A DNA stretch of 54,478 bases from Chengkuizengella sediminis (lineage in GTDB: Bacteria > Bacillota > Bacilli > Paenibacillales > KCTC-33759): the NCBI RefSeq assembly GCF_010078385.1, contig NZ_SIJC01000018.1:1-54478 (forward strand), read 5' to 3'. Under the pieces are notes generated by a model. That model ran no database searches. It saw only the letters and a program-made list of their open reading frames with translations, and was not told the origin of the DNA. Shown here one piece after another: positions 8,371 through 16,112 of the stretch (the stretch's first letter is position 1; each line of letters starts with the position of its first letter). The translations under genes and the position numbers were made by a program.

Positions 8371-9111
8371 TTATAAAGCTTGTTCTGTAGGGCGAATGAT
8401 AATTTCGCTCACATCTACGTGATCAGGTTGTTTTACTGCATATGCGATTGCTTTTGCAATATCCTCACCTTTTAAAGTTTGTACATCTGAATAATTTTCT
8501 TGTAAGTTACGGATGATATTCTCATCAGTGATCGTATGTGTTAATTCTGTTGCTACAGCTCCAGGGCAAATAATGGTTGTACGAATGTTTTGTCCAGATT
8601 TCATTTCCTGACGTAATCCTTCAGTGATCGCTCTTACTGCAAACTTTGTACCGCTGTAAACAGAACTTGATGGCATAACTTTATGACCAGCTACAGATGA
8701 AATGTTAATAATATGTCCAGATTTTTGTTCTTCCATATACGGGAGAACAGCCCCAATCCCATAAAGGACACCTTTAATATTAACATCTACCATGAGATCC
8801 CATTCTTCTACTTTTCTACTGCTTAAAAATGATAATGGCATAACCCCCGCATTGTTAACAAGAATATCAATTTGACCAAATTGTTCAACGGTTGCTCTCG
8901 CTAAAGTTTCCATCTCCGCAAATGAAGTTACATCCGTTACTTGGTAAGAAGCCTCTCCACCATTTTCAATCACTTCAGATTGAAGCTGTTTTAATCTGTC
9001 TTCTCGTCTTGCTGCTAACATGACTCTGAATCCTTGATTAGATAATTCAAGAGCTGTTGCTTGACCAATCCCACTACTTGCTCCTGTAATAATGGCTACT
9101 TTTTTACTCAC
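8371..9111 (-). CDS. SDR family oxidoreductase (copy 1)
   Basis: A 246-residue classical short-chain dehydrogenase/reductase. The NAD(P)-binding TGASSGIG (residues 9-16), the structural NNAG and the catalytic Ser plus YSGTK are all present. The basic residues after strand 2 (AARREDRL) favour NADP. The substrate is unknown; the length and sequence style fit YdfG-like 3-hydroxy acid or serine dehydrogenases. The start is GTG at 9111 after TAGGAGTGATT. It is nearly identical to the next gene (residues 9284-10021 product), with most differences in the middle and near the C-terminus, so the pair arose by tandem duplication. It has its own promoter and palindromic operator. Confidence 0.88.
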   Translation of the reverse strand: MSKKVAIITGASSGIGQATALELSNQGFRVMLAARREDRLKQLQSEVIENGGEASYQVTDVTSFAEMETLARATVEQFGQIDILVNNAGVMPLSFLSSRKVEEWDLMVDVNIKGVLYGIGAVLPYMEEQKSGHIINISSVAGHKVMPSSSVYSGTKFAVRAITEGLRQEMKSGQNIRTTIICPGAVATELTHTITDENIIRNLQENYSDVQTLKGEDIAKAIAYAVKQPDHVDVSEIIIRPTEQAL

Positions 9112-9137
9112 TTAAATCACTCCTAATTTGTATTTTT

Positions 9138-9171
9138 ATTTTAGACTTTTTATATATACTTTGTCTAAAAT
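9138..9171. promoter_or_regulatory. candidate operator of SDR copy 1
   Basis: Inverted repeat ATTTTAGAC (9138-9146) and GTCTAAAAT (9163-9171) with a 16-base spacer. It lies between the promoter and the start codon and is repeated upstream of the second SDR copy. It is a good candidate binding site for the TetR-type regulator at 10204 (inference). Confidence 0.55.
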
Positions 9172-9184
9172 ATTTCCTGAGGTA

Positions 9185-9213
9185 ACTATAACATCTATTT
9201 CATACATTGTAAA
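9185..9213 (-). promoter_or_regulatory. sigma-A promoter of SDR copy 1
   Basis: On the minus strand TTTACA (9213-9208) and TATAGT (9190-9185) with a 17-base spacer. The same arrangement is found before copy 2. Confidence 0.65.
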
Positions 9214-9283
9214 CTAAAAGTATAAAAATAGTATAAAGTGTATATTATAATCTAATTATATGCATATCCTAATTAGTAAATTA

Positions 9284-10021
9284 CTATGATTGCTCTGTTG
9301 GGCGGATGATAATTTCACTCACATCTACATGGTCGGGTTGTGAAACTGCATAGTAGATGCCTTTTGCAATATCTTCTCCCCTTAGAAATTCTAAATCTTT
9401 AAATCTTTCTTGGAACCCACTGATAATATCTTCATCAGTGATCGTTTGTGCTAATTCAGTTGCAACTGCTCCAGGGCTAATAATGGTTGTACGGATGTTT
9501 TGTCCAGATTTCATTTCTTGACGTAATCCTTCAGTGATTGCTCTTACAGCGAATTTAGTACCACTATAAACGGACATTCCTGGTCCCACTCGATGTCCTG
9601 CTACAGAGGATACGTTGATAATATGTCCAGATTTTTGTTCTTCCATATACGGGAGAACTGCGCCAATCCCATACAAAACTCCTTTAATATTGACATCAAC
9701 CATACGATCCCACTCATCCACTTTTATTTTGTTTAATAATGATAATGGCATGATTCCGGCATTGTTCACTAGGATATCAATTTGACCAAATTGCTCAACG
9801 GTTGCTTTTGCTAATGTTTCCATCTCCTTAAAAGAAGTTACATCTGTTACTTGGTAAGAAGTCTCGCCACCATTATTGATCACTTCCGATTGCAACTGCT
9901 TTAATCTGTCTTCTCGTCTTGCTGCTAACATGACCCTGAATCCCTGATTTGATAATTCAAGGGCTGTTGCTTGACCGATCCCACTACTTGCTCCAGTAAT
10001 AATGGCTACCTTTTGCGTCAT
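9284..10021 (-). CDS. SDR family oxidoreductase (copy 2)
   Basis: A 245-residue classical short-chain dehydrogenase/reductase, paralogue of the gene at 8371-9111. [12 protein letters not shown] and YSGTK are all intact. The first 50 residues and the region after the catalytic Tyr are almost the same as copy 1, while the block between residues 95 and 110 and the segment before the C-terminus differ (for example [11 protein letters not shown] against SRKVEEWDLM). This suggests a duplication that has begun to diverge, possibly in substrate range. The start ATG follows TAGGAGTGATCTAA. The gene nearest the TetR-type regulator is this one. Confidence 0.88.
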   Translation of the reverse strand: MTQKVAIITGASSGIGQATALELSNQGFRVMLAARREDRLKQLQSEVINNGGETSYQVTDVTSFKEMETLAKATVEQFGQIDILVNNAGIMPLSLLNKIKVDEWDRMVDVNIKGVLYGIGAVLPYMEEQKSGHIINVSSVAGHRVGPGMSVYSGTKFAVRAITEGLRQEMKSGQNIRTTIISPGAVATELAQTITDEDIISGFQERFKDLEFLRGEDIAKGIYYAVSQPDHVDVSEIIIRPTEQS

Positions 10022-10051
10022 TTAGATCACTCCTAATTTTATTGTTTTAAT

Positions 10052-10081
10052 TTTAGACTTTTTATATATTTTTTGTCTAAA
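10052..10081. promoter_or_regulatory. candidate operator of SDR copy 2
   Basis: Inverted repeat TTTAGAC (10052-10058) and GTCTAAA (10075-10081) with the same 16-base spacer as the site at 9138-9171. It lies just downstream of the -10 element of the copy 2 promoter. Confidence 0.55.
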
Positions 10082-10095
10082 TTGTTTCTGAAACA

Positions 10096-10124
10096 ACTAT
10101 AACATTTATTTTAAACATTGTAAA
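10096..10124 (-). promoter_or_regulatory. sigma-A promoter of SDR copy 2
   Basis: On the minus strand TTTACA (10124-10119) and TATAGT (10101-10096) with a 17-base spacer. It matches the copy 1 promoter in both boxes and spacing. Confidence 0.65.
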
Positions 10125-10203
10125 CTAAAAAAATAAAAATAGTATAAAGTGTATAATGTAATATGACTGTATGGTATAATAATGGATCTAAGGGGGAAAT
10201 GAT

Positions 10204-10878
10204 ATGCGAAAAATAGATCCTGAATTAAGGGGACAGATGAGAAAAACATACGTAGGGAAATTAATGAATGTGATTCGTATAAAAGGGTTTAATTCTTTGA
10301 AAATACAAGATATGGCTGAGTATATGCAGATCAGTAAAGCTTCCCTTTATAATTATTTTTCTTCTAAAGAAGAAATCATTCAAGAGCTTACAAGGACATA
10401 TATTGCATACTATGAAGAGGTTGATCAAACTATTTTAAACAATGAACTCACTTATATAGATCGTTTTCAAAAATTATATGAACAAGAAGTACTCACTTTT
10501 ATTTATATTTCTGAATTGTTTTTAGAGGAATTAAAAGTAGGTTTTTCTGAATTATATGAAGGAATCATGTCGGCACGTCAACAAAGAAAAATGAACATTA
10601 GACAGTTTTATGAGATGGGGATGAAAGAAGGAATATTTCATACTTTAAATCCAAGTATTTACACTGTACAGGATGAAGTGATGTTGAGAAAATTGCTTGA
10701 CCCAGCTTTCTTATTAGAAGAAGGGCTTACAATAAAACAAGTGTTATTTGATTATTATCAAGCTAAAAAAGTACAAGTTTTTAAAGCTGATGAGCTAAAA
10801 AGAATAAATGATAAATCAACAATATTGGAAAAAATTGAGTACCTTACTCGTAAGTTATCTAATTCGTATTCATCATAA
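10204..10878 (+). CDS. TetR/AcrR family transcriptional regulator
   Basis: A 224-residue TetR-type repressor. The N-terminal helix-turn-helix is visible at about residues 20-60 (IRIKGFNSLKIQDMAEYMQISKASLYNYF split over two lines of helix, turn and recognition helix), with KEEIIQEL after it. The C-terminal ligand domain is not recognisable. It is transcribed divergently from the second SDR gene, the usual arrangement for a local TetR regulator. The intergenic region contains the TTTAGAC palindrome found before both SDR genes, so it probably represses them and itself until an inducer is bound (inference). The start ATG follows AAGGGGGAAATGAT. Confidence 0.82.
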   Translation: MRKIDPELRGQMRKTYVGKLMNVIRIKGFNSLKIQDMAEYMQISKASLYNYFSSKEEIIQELTRTYIAYYEEVDQTILNNELTYIDRFQKLYEQEVLTFIYISELFLEELKVGFSELYEGIMSARQQRKMNIRQFYEMGMKEGIFHTLNPSIYTVQDEVMLRKLLDPAFLLEEGLTIKQVLFDYYQAKKVQVFKADELKRINDKSTILEKIEYLTRKLSNSYSS

Positions 10879-10988
10879 AATATAAAAATAGCAATAATAT
10901 GCAACTCATATTTGTTGCTCTAAAAGCGTAACTGATGATAAGATATCAATGATTACGAACTTAGAGGATAAACGGGGGTTACATCTAC

Positions 10989-11657
10989 ATGGGCAGATTG
11001 AGACGCCGATCAGATACACTTGAATTTTTAGAAAACGCTAAAGATGTGGTAGAACTTGAACCACAGGCTAATAAAGGCAGATGGAGAGAAGTTTTTGGTA
11101 ATGATAATCCTATTCACGTAGAGTTAGGGATGGGAAAAGGGAAATTCATTTCTGAAATGAGCTTGAAGTATCCTGAATTCAATTTTATAGGGATAGATCT
11201 ATATGATGAGTTAGTTAGAAAAGCAAGTGAAAAGGCATATGCTTTGAGGGAAGAACACGAGGTATCAAATATAGATAATTTAAGACTTGTTTTAATGAAT
11301 ATTGAGAAAATAGAAGAAGTTTTTGATGAGAATGAAATTGATCAAATTTATTTAAACTTTAGTGATCCATGGCCAAAAAAAAGACATGCTTCTCGCAGGC
11401 TAACTCATGCAAATTTCTTGAAAAAATACCAGAAGGTTTTAAAGAATAATGGAGAGATTCATTTAAAAACAGATTCAGTTTCTCTCTTTGAATTTTCTTT
11501 AAACTCATTTGCTGATTTGGATTTAAAAATGAAAAATATAAAGTTGGATTTGCATAAAGAGAGTACTCCTGAAAACCATGTGTTTACAGAGTATGAAGAA
11601 AAATTCGTTGAGCAAGGTGTGAGAATCCACCGTTGCGAAGTCATTTTGATGAAATAA
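10989..11657 (+). CDS. trmB: tRNA (guanine46-N7)-methyltransferase
   Basis: A 222-residue TrmB enzyme, which uses SAM to form m7G at position 46 of tRNA. The N-terminus MGRLRRRSDT is typical of Bacillales TrmB. SAM-binding motif I is HVELGMGKGKF (about residues 43-53), FIGIDLYDELV follows, and the family signature NFSDPWPKKRH and the C-terminal HLKTDS and TEYEEKF blocks are present. Its length is normal for the family. It is a single-gene unit, closed by a strong terminator. The ribosome-binding site is weak (CGGGGG). Confidence 0.93.
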   Translation: MGRLRRRSDTLEFLENAKDVVELEPQANKGRWREVFGNDNPIHVELGMGKGKFISEMSLKYPEFNFIGIDLYDELVRKASEKAYALREEHEVSNIDNLRLVLMNIEKIEEVFDENEIDQIYLNFSDPWPKKRHASRRLTHANFLKKYQKVLKNNGEIHLKTDSVSLFEFSLNSFADLDLKMKNIKLDLHKESTPENHVFTEYEEKFVEQGVRIHRCEVILMK

Positions 11658-11679
11658 CCAAGTTCTTTTGCATTTAAAT

Positions 11680-11711
11680 ACCCTCCACGTCATTATTTGA
11701 CCATGGAGGGT
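11680..11711. terminator. bidirectional terminator between trmB and the next gene
   Basis: Stem ACCCTCCA (11680-11687) and TGGAGGGT (11704-11711) with an inner GTCA/TGAC pair. It lies between the convergent genes trmB and the one at 11734-12072 and can serve both. Confidence 0.75.
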
Positions 11712-11733
11712 TTATATATAAAAAGTTCATATT

Positions 11734-12072
11734 TTATTCATTATTTGGTTTAATAGTAAATACGGTATTCCCTTCAGCAGGTGCAGGAGTTGGAGGATTA
11801 TCAAGTTTATCTACACTTAAAAGATCACACAACGGGATAAAACTTGTTGATTCAGTACCAGGGATATTAAAGATGTTTCTAACAACTAATACTTCATCTC
11901 TAACATCAATAAAGGTACCAATAGCAACCAAAAGTACATCTGTTCCAACGAATGTAATACCAATTAGATCAAATTGATCAAAATTTTCTTCGATTGCTTT
12001 TTTTAATGATGTTGTACAACAATTACAGTCTTGTATTTTTTTAGGACATGTTTTGCTTTTTCTTTTAGACAC
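11734..12072 (-). CDS. small cysteine-containing protein, possible spore-surface protein
   Basis: A 112-residue protein with a basic N-terminus (SKRKSKTCPKK) and a CNCC cluster, followed by a beta-rich body (LIGITFVGTDVLLVAIGTF, DEVLVVRNIFNIPG) and a Pro/Ala-rich C-terminus. The GTG start at 12072 is chosen because GGAGGTGA lies just upstream; the ATG at 12111 precedes that site. There is no signal peptide. The Cys-rich start and repeated short beta strands recall small spore coat or exosporium proteins of Bacillales, but I do not recognise a defined family, so this is only a suggestion. Confidence 0.55.
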   Translation of the reverse strand: MSKRKSKTCPKKIQDCNCCTTSLKKAIEENFDQFDLIGITFVGTDVLLVAIGTFIDVRDEVLVVRNIFNIPGTESTSFIPLCDLLSVDKLDNPPTPAPAEGNTVFTIKPNNE

Positions 12073-12192
12073 GTTCTCACCTCCATCAACCATGAAGTAT
12101 ATGAAAACCATTTTGGTTTCATATATTAATAGTTTATTCAGTGAGTTATAGATGGATTGTACGATTGGACCTGTTAATTTGGCTTAATTTTC

Positions 12193-13323
12193 TCAAATCA
12201 GACAATTAATCTCATCTACAGAGAATTGAGTTGTGCAAAAAGATTTTGATTGAAATGTTATTTTTTGTTGTTGTACCAACTGATTTAACCAAAACTTTAG
12301 CTCATCAATTGAAGTGAGTTTTTCTGCCAAATGATGGTTTAAGAAAAATTGACAATTCTCTTCCTCATGACCAGGGATAGGATTATAAAATATCATGGGC
12401 AATTGTTTTACTAAACCTTCTGTACAGGTGATTCCACCTGGTTTTGTGATTAATAGATCTGAAACATCCATTAACTCATCAATTGCCTTAGTAAAACCAA
12501 GAATATGGATATTAGGGTGCTGAAATTTAGAGTTTGAAATGATCTTTTTTCGTGCCTTTTCATTATTTCCCATACAGATGATGAATTGAATTTTGTCCTT
12601 CCAAAATAATAAATATTCCATTAACTCATTGTATTTCATCATTCCCCAACCCCCACCCATAATGAGCACAGTAGGTATAGGTTGAAGTCCGAACTTGTCC
12701 CTTATTTTTAACTTTTCATTTGTCTTCCAAAATTTAGAGTGTATTGGAATGCCGGAGATCATAATTTTTTCTTCAGGCACATTTTTTTTAATTAATTGTC
12801 TTTTTATTTCTTCAGTAGGTATTAAATATTTATCTGTCTCCGGTGTTATCCAAGCCCCGTGAATAACATAATCAGTAACGACTGTATATAAAGGTACTTG
12901 GAGTCCTAATCTTTTTAATCTGGCAATTACGGCATTTGGAAAAGGATGAGTACAAAGGATGGTATCAGGTTGAAAATGATCAATAAATGAGTATGTTCTA
13001 GCGTAAAAAATGCGATGGAGAATCATTTGAGTGAAACGATTCAGTGAATTTTCATATTGCGATTTATACAATTTTTCATATATTTTCGGTTGTACATCTA
13101 ATGTTTTTCGATATACATTAAAGAAATGAGGCGCTAAATTTGGATGTAGAAATTTTAATAATTCAATTACCTTTGTATGAATAAATTGATTTTTTAGTCC
13201 TTCTGATATAGCATATGCGGCTTGTGTATGACCTGTACCGAATCCTTCTGATAAAATGAGTATATTTTTTTGTTGCAAAACAGAGCTCACCCACTTCTGA
13301 TCGTTTTTGAAATCAAATTTCAA
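12193..13323 (-). CDS. UgtP/MGDG-synthase-like glycosyltransferase
   Basis: A 376-residue GT28-type glycosyltransferase. The N-terminal MGDG synthase domain begins ILILSEGFGTGHTQAA, and the C-terminal Glyco_tran_28 domain contains VLIMGGGWGMM, TKPGGITCTEGL and the sugar-nucleotide loop PGHEEENCQFF. Family members (UgtP, MurG-like) add glucose or galactose from UDP-sugar to diacylglycerol at the cytoplasmic membrane, making glycolipids and lipoteichoic acid anchors. The start is uncertain: TTG at 13323 has a poor ribosome-binding site, while a TTG at 13278 follows GTGGGTGAG and would remove 15 residues. Which lipid or sugar is used cannot be read from the sequence. Confidence 0.78.
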   Translation of the reverse strand: MKFDFKNDQKWVSSVLQQKNILILSEGFGTGHTQAAYAISEGLKNQFIHTKVIELLKFLHPNLAPHFFNVYRKTLDVQPKIYEKLYKSQYENSLNRFTQMILHRIFYARTYSFIDHFQPDTILCTHPFPNAVIARLKRLGLQVPLYTVVTDYVIHGAWITPETDKYLIPTEEIKRQLIKKNVPEEKIMISGIPIHSKFWKTNEKLKIRDKFGLQPIPTVLIMGGGWGMMKYNELMEYLLFWKDKIQFIICMGNNEKARKKIISNSKFQHPNIHILGFTKAIDELMDVSDLLITKPGGITCTEGLVKQLPMIFYNPIPGHEEENCQFFLNHHLAEKLTSIDELKFWLNQLVQQQKITFQSKSFCTTQFSVDEINCLI

Positions 13324-13451
13324 TATTATTTTTTTGATATCCTTTTTTGATGTATATCAATAATGATGATTAAATTTAATTTTCCCCGATCGGCGGACAG
13401 AAATTCAAAAAAAAATTCCCATTTGAAACTGAAAACTTAATTTTGTTTTTA

Positions 13452-13970
13452 TTATCCTAAGAAGCTAGTCACGGAAATACCCGTTAATGTACCAATGATT
13501 AAACCAGCAAAAACATCAGATGGGTAATGCAGACCTAAATATATTCTGGATAATGCAACAACAAAACCTAATGGCAGCAATAGGATGCTCATTACAGGTA
13601 TGCTAATGACAAATGGTATAATGATTGAAAAAATAGCAGTGGTATGACCTGATGGAAAAGAATGATCCTTTAATGGATTTTTATAAGTGATTACGTGTTT
13701 AATAACCAAATAAGGTCTTAGTCTTTTGTATGTTTTTTTAATTACAGCTACTGGAATATGACTTAAACTTAATGATACTAAACTCATGAAAGCAGCATGT
13801 TTCCATGGTGCAGATGCAAAAATTGACAATGCTAAAGTTATGCATATAGTAAATAAAGCCCCGCCTAAATGAGTGATGTTAGTCATAATAATATCTAAAA
13901 TTTTATTTTTTAGTCTAACATTTATAAAGAAAAATATTTGATTTTCAATCATTTTCAATCGATATAACAT
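13452..13970 (-). CDS. PAP2 family phosphatase
   Basis: A 172-residue membrane phosphatase of the type 2 phosphatidic acid phosphatase family. The three signature blocks are present in order: KKTYKRLRP (motif 1), FPSGHTTA (motif 2) and SRIYLGLHYPSDVFAG (motif 3, with its catalytic His). Several membrane segments are visible, as usual for undecaprenyl-diphosphate or PGP-type phosphatases. ATG at 13970 is chosen because AAGGTGGGG lies seven bases upstream; a start at 13994 would add eight residues. It lies beside a lipid glycosyltransferase, which fits a role in membrane or cell-wall lipid turnover. Confidence 0.82.
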   Translation of the reverse strand: MLYRLKMIENQIFFFINVRLKNKILDIIMTNITHLGGALFTICITLALSIFASAPWKHAAFMSLVSLSLSHIPVAVIKKTYKRLRPYLVIKHVITYKNPLKDHSFPSGHTTAIFSIIIPFVISIPVMSILLLPLGFVVALSRIYLGLHYPSDVFAGLIIGTLTGISVTSFLG

Positions 13971-14147
13971 ACTTCGTCCCCACCTTTTAAACAAACGTCT
14001 GAAAAGAAAGTGTTGTATGGGTAATTTTAAAGGAATTCTGTTGATTTTTCCACTTTTAATTTATGACATATGTTAGACTCTCTTTAGAATACTATAGAAA
14101 GGTAAAAAGAATATAAAATATATATGGAATTTGTATAAAATGAATTT

Positions 14148-14169
14148 AAATTTAAGATATCTTAAATTT
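14148..14169. repeat. 22-bp perfect palindrome upstream of the infC promoter
   Basis: The half-site AAATTTAAGAT (14148-14158) is followed directly by its exact complement ending at 14169. It lies about 50 bases upstream of the -35 box at 14218. It may be an operator or a chance AT-rich palindrome. Confidence 0.45.
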
Positions 14170-14217
14170 TTAATATGCATAGTGAAAAAAAGTATGGATT
14201 AGTTATGTATAAACAAA

Positions 14218-14246
14218 TTGACATTATCAATTTCATGTGGTATCTT
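14218..14246 (+). promoter_or_regulatory. sigma-A promoter of the infC operon
   Basis: TTGACA at 14218-14223 (full consensus) and TATCTT at 14241-14246 with a 17-base spacer. It sits directly upstream of the leader region. Confidence 0.75.
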
Positions 14247-14252
14247 TTTATA

Positions 14253-14388
14253 GTTAGAACAAATCAACAAGCAGAAGCGCCCGCTTCTCACCTGACTAAC
14301 AATTTGTTAGCTGGTTCAAACGATAAATCTTATCTCTTCGGAGATGAAATAAATGATGTGGGCGAATGAATCTGCTCACATTTTTTTT
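14253..14388 (+). ncRNA. L20-type leader of infC-rpmI-rplT
   Basis: The 5' untranslated region of infC contains the AGAAGCG-ccc-GCTTCT hairpin (14275-14291), a second hairpin around CTAACAATTTGTTAG (14297-14311), a UUCG-capped hairpin (14334-14345) and a terminator at 14356-14388 about 30 bases before the start codon. This layout matches the L20 leader of Bacillales, in which ribosomal protein L20 binds a 23S-like site and causes premature termination. A small reading frame over the leader is not considered real. The assignment rests on position and on the hairpin order. Confidence 0.7.
14356..14388 (+). terminator. leader terminator (attenuator) of infC
   Basis: Stem ATGTGGGC (14356-14363) and GCTCACAT (14374-14381) with one G-T pair, then eight T residues. 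It lies upstream of infC inside the leader, so it is regulatory rather than the end of a gene. Confidence 0.85.
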
Positions 14389-14418
14389 GTTTTAAATTTT
14401 TAGCGGAGGTGACACGTT

Positions 14419-14931
14419 ATTAAAGAACATATCATTAACGAATCTATAAGAGCTAGAGAGGTTCGTTTAATTGGAGCCGAGGGAGACCAGCTTGGAATCA
14501 AACCCATTAAAGAAGCGTTGCGTTTAGCATATGATGCAAATTTAGATCTAGTTGCTGTTGCTCCAACAGCAAAACCACCAGTCTGTCGTATCATAGATTA
14601 CGGTAAATATCGCTATGAAGCACAGAAAAAAGAAAAAGAAGCACGTAAGAATCAAAAAATCGTGGACATTAAAGAAGTGCGTTTCAGCTCTAAAATCGAA
14701 GAACATGATTACCAAACTAAGCTGCGTAATGTAATCAAATTCCTTAAGGCAGAAGATAAGGTGAAGTGTTCGATTCGTTTTCGGGGTCGTGAGATTACAC
14801 ATGCTGACATTGGTAAAAAAGTACTTGATAGAGTAATCGAAGACGTTAAAGAGTATGCCGAAATTGAGCGTAGACCTAGACTTGATGGTCGAAGCATGAT
14901 TATGGTACTTGCTCCGATAACAAAAAAATAG
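14419..14931 (+). CDS. infC: translation initiation factor IF-3, ATT start
   Basis: A 170-residue IF-3, which binds the 30S subunit and checks start codon choice. The start is ATT at 14419: it lies six bases after GCGGAGGTGA, and the reading IKEHIINESIRAREVRLIGAEGDQLG has the standard N-terminus of IF-3, which would be lost if the first ATG (14518) were used. The rare ATT start is the known autoregulatory feature of infC, since IF-3 rejects non-standard starts. The linker is lysine-rich and the C-terminal domain has VKCSIRFRGREITH. It is the first gene of infC-rpmI-rplT. Confidence 0.96.
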   Translation: MKEHIINESIRAREVRLIGAEGDQLGIKPIKEALRLAYDANLDLVAVAPTAKPPVCRIIDYGKYRYEAQKKEKEARKNQKIVDIKEVRFSSKIEEHDYQTKLRNVIKFLKAEDKVKCSIRFRGREITHADIGKKVLDRVIEDVKEYAEIERRPRLDGRSMIMVLAPITKK

Positions 14932-14983
14932 ATGTCCAAAGCTGATTCAGGAAATATACTTTAATTCTTAGGAGGATACAATT

Positions 14984-15184
14984 ATGCCTAAAATGAAAAC
15001 TCACAGCAGTTTAAAAGGTCGTTTTAAAGTTACAGGCACTGGTAAAATTAAAAGACATAAACGTGGTAAAAACCACTTGTTATCTAAAAAGTCAGGAAGA
15101 CAGAAAAACTTAATGAAAACTCAACCAATCATGGCTAAAGGTGACGTTAAACGTTTAGCTCAACAATTATCAAATCTTAAATAA
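14984..15184 (+). CDS. rpmI: 50S ribosomal protein L35
   Basis: A 66-residue L35. The sequence [20 protein letters not shown], the basic [10 protein letters not shown] block and the end [11 protein letters not shown] are characteristic. It is highly basic and of normal length. The start ATG has an AGGAGG site upstream. It is the middle gene of the infC-rpmI-rplT operon, about 50 bases after infC. Confidence 0.97.
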   Translation: MPKMKTHSSLKGRFKVTGTGKIKRHKRGKNHLLSKKSGRQKNLMKTQPIMAKGDVKRLAQQLSNLK

Positions 15185-15209
15185 TAGTGAACATAGGAGG
15201 TAGAAAAAG

Positions 15210-15569
15210 ATGGCAAGAGTAAAAGGTGGATTTGTTGCACGTCGTCGTCGTAAAAAAGTATTAAAACTTGCTAAAGGTTACTTTGGCTCTAAACATAGAA
15301 TTTATAAAACAGCGAATGAACAGGTTATGAAGTCATTGCTTTATGCATATCGTGACCGTCGTCAGCGCAAGCGTGATTTCCGTAAATTATGGATTGTACG
15401 TATTAATGCTGCAGCTCGTACTAACGGATTAAGCTATAGCAAGTTAATGCATGGATTAAAGCTTGCAGGTGTAGATATTAACCGTAAAATGTTAGCAGAC
15501 CTTGCAGTAAATGATTCACAAGGTTTCACTAACCTTGCAAATGTAGCAAAAGAAAAAATTAACGCCTAA
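15210..15569 (+). CDS. rplT: 50S ribosomal protein L20
   Basis: A 119-residue L20. It begins [23 protein letters not shown] and carries the diagnostic [16 protein letters not shown] and [20 protein letters not shown] blocks. Beside its role in large-subunit assembly it is the usual repressor of its own operon by binding the leader upstream of infC, a role consistent with the leader at 14253-14388. The start ATG follows AGGAGGTAGAAAA. A large terminator hairpin follows the gene. Confidence 0.97.
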   Translation: MARVKGGFVARRRRKKVLKLAKGYFGSKHRIYKTANEQVMKSLLYAYRDRRQRKRDFRKLWIVRINAAARTNGLSYSKLMHGLKLAGVDINRKMLADLAVNDSQGFTNLANVAKEKINA

Positions 15570-15616
15570 GTTTTTTTATAACATAAGAATGTATAAATTT
15601 AAAAATTCTATATTTC

Positions 15617-15670
15617 AAGAAAATCACCTTAAATAAGGACTCCAAGAGGTCCTCGATAGGTGATTTTCTT
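15617..15670 (+). terminator. terminator of infC-rpmI-rplT
   Basis: A long stem AAGAAAATCACCT (15617-15629) and AGGTGATTTTCTT (15658-15670) with an inner GGAC/GTCC helix. The right arm includes a T-tract. It closes the ribosomal protein operon. Confidence 0.8.
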
Positions 15671-15698
15671 ATATTTAATGATATTTAATGAAAATATG

Positions 15699-15727
15699 TT
15701 GACTTCAACTCAAGTAGTATATATAAT
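15699..15727 (+). promoter_or_regulatory. sigma-A promoter of the ilv-leu operon
   Basis: TTGACT at 15699-15704 and TATAAT at 15722-15727 with a 17-base spacer, directly upstream of the T-box leader. Confidence 0.8.
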
Positions 15728-15734
15728 AGTTAAA

Positions 15735-16064
15735 AATCATTACCCAATCACATATGGAACATCGGCTATGAAAAGGATAAAGGAATAGGGGCACTGTGAA
15801 CAGAGAGCAAAGGATTTGCTGAAACCTTTGCCATAATCCCTTATTTACGAGCTCGCCTTGGAGCTGTTTGCCTGAAAGGTCTAACCTAGTAGGGGAAATC
15901 GGTAGGCATACGTTATTATGCTGTAAGTGACAGCTATTTCTTAATAGTTACTTTCTGAGGTTATATATTGTGAAGTATGTAACAAAGTTGGGTGGTACCA
16001 CGTAAGGAAAATCCTTTCGTCCCATTTTTTGCTTTAGTAGAGCAGTGGGGTGAAAGGATTTTTT
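15735..16064 (+). ncRNA. T-box leader of ilvB-ilvN-ilvC-leuA-leuB
   Basis: A tRNA-sensing T-box riboswitch of about 330 bases. The AG-rich stem I apex motif CAGAGAGCAAAGGATTTGCTG is present (15800s), then a likely specifier region GAGCTCGCC with CTC (leucine) at 15852-15854, followed by TTGGAGC. The T-box sequence GGTGGTACCACG is at 15991-16002, and the competing terminator follows at 16008-16064. Uncharged leucine tRNA would pair with the specifier and the T-box bulge and let transcription proceed. The CTC assignment is from position and operon content; the structure was not folded. Confidence 0.88.
16008..16064 (+). terminator. T-box terminator (attenuator)
   Basis: Stem AAAATCCTTTC (16008-16018) paired with GAAAGGATTTTTT (16052-16064), ending in T residues. 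Its left arm overlaps the antiterminator region next to the T-box sequence, so the two structures are exclusive. Confidence 0.85.
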
Positions 16065-16112
16065 GGTATTTAAAAATAGTTAGATCTTATTTTTTTGAGA
16101 GGAGGATGTAAG

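Noticed and set aside
10888-10920. Hairpin AGCAA..AATATG / CATATT..TTGCT after the TetR-type gene
   Set aside because: The stem has a bulge and no T-run follows, so it is too weak to call a terminator.
14175-14369. 64-codon frame upstream of infC
   Set aside because: It overlaps the -35/-10 promoter and the L20-type leader hairpins and ends before the attenuator; structure explains the sequence better than coding.
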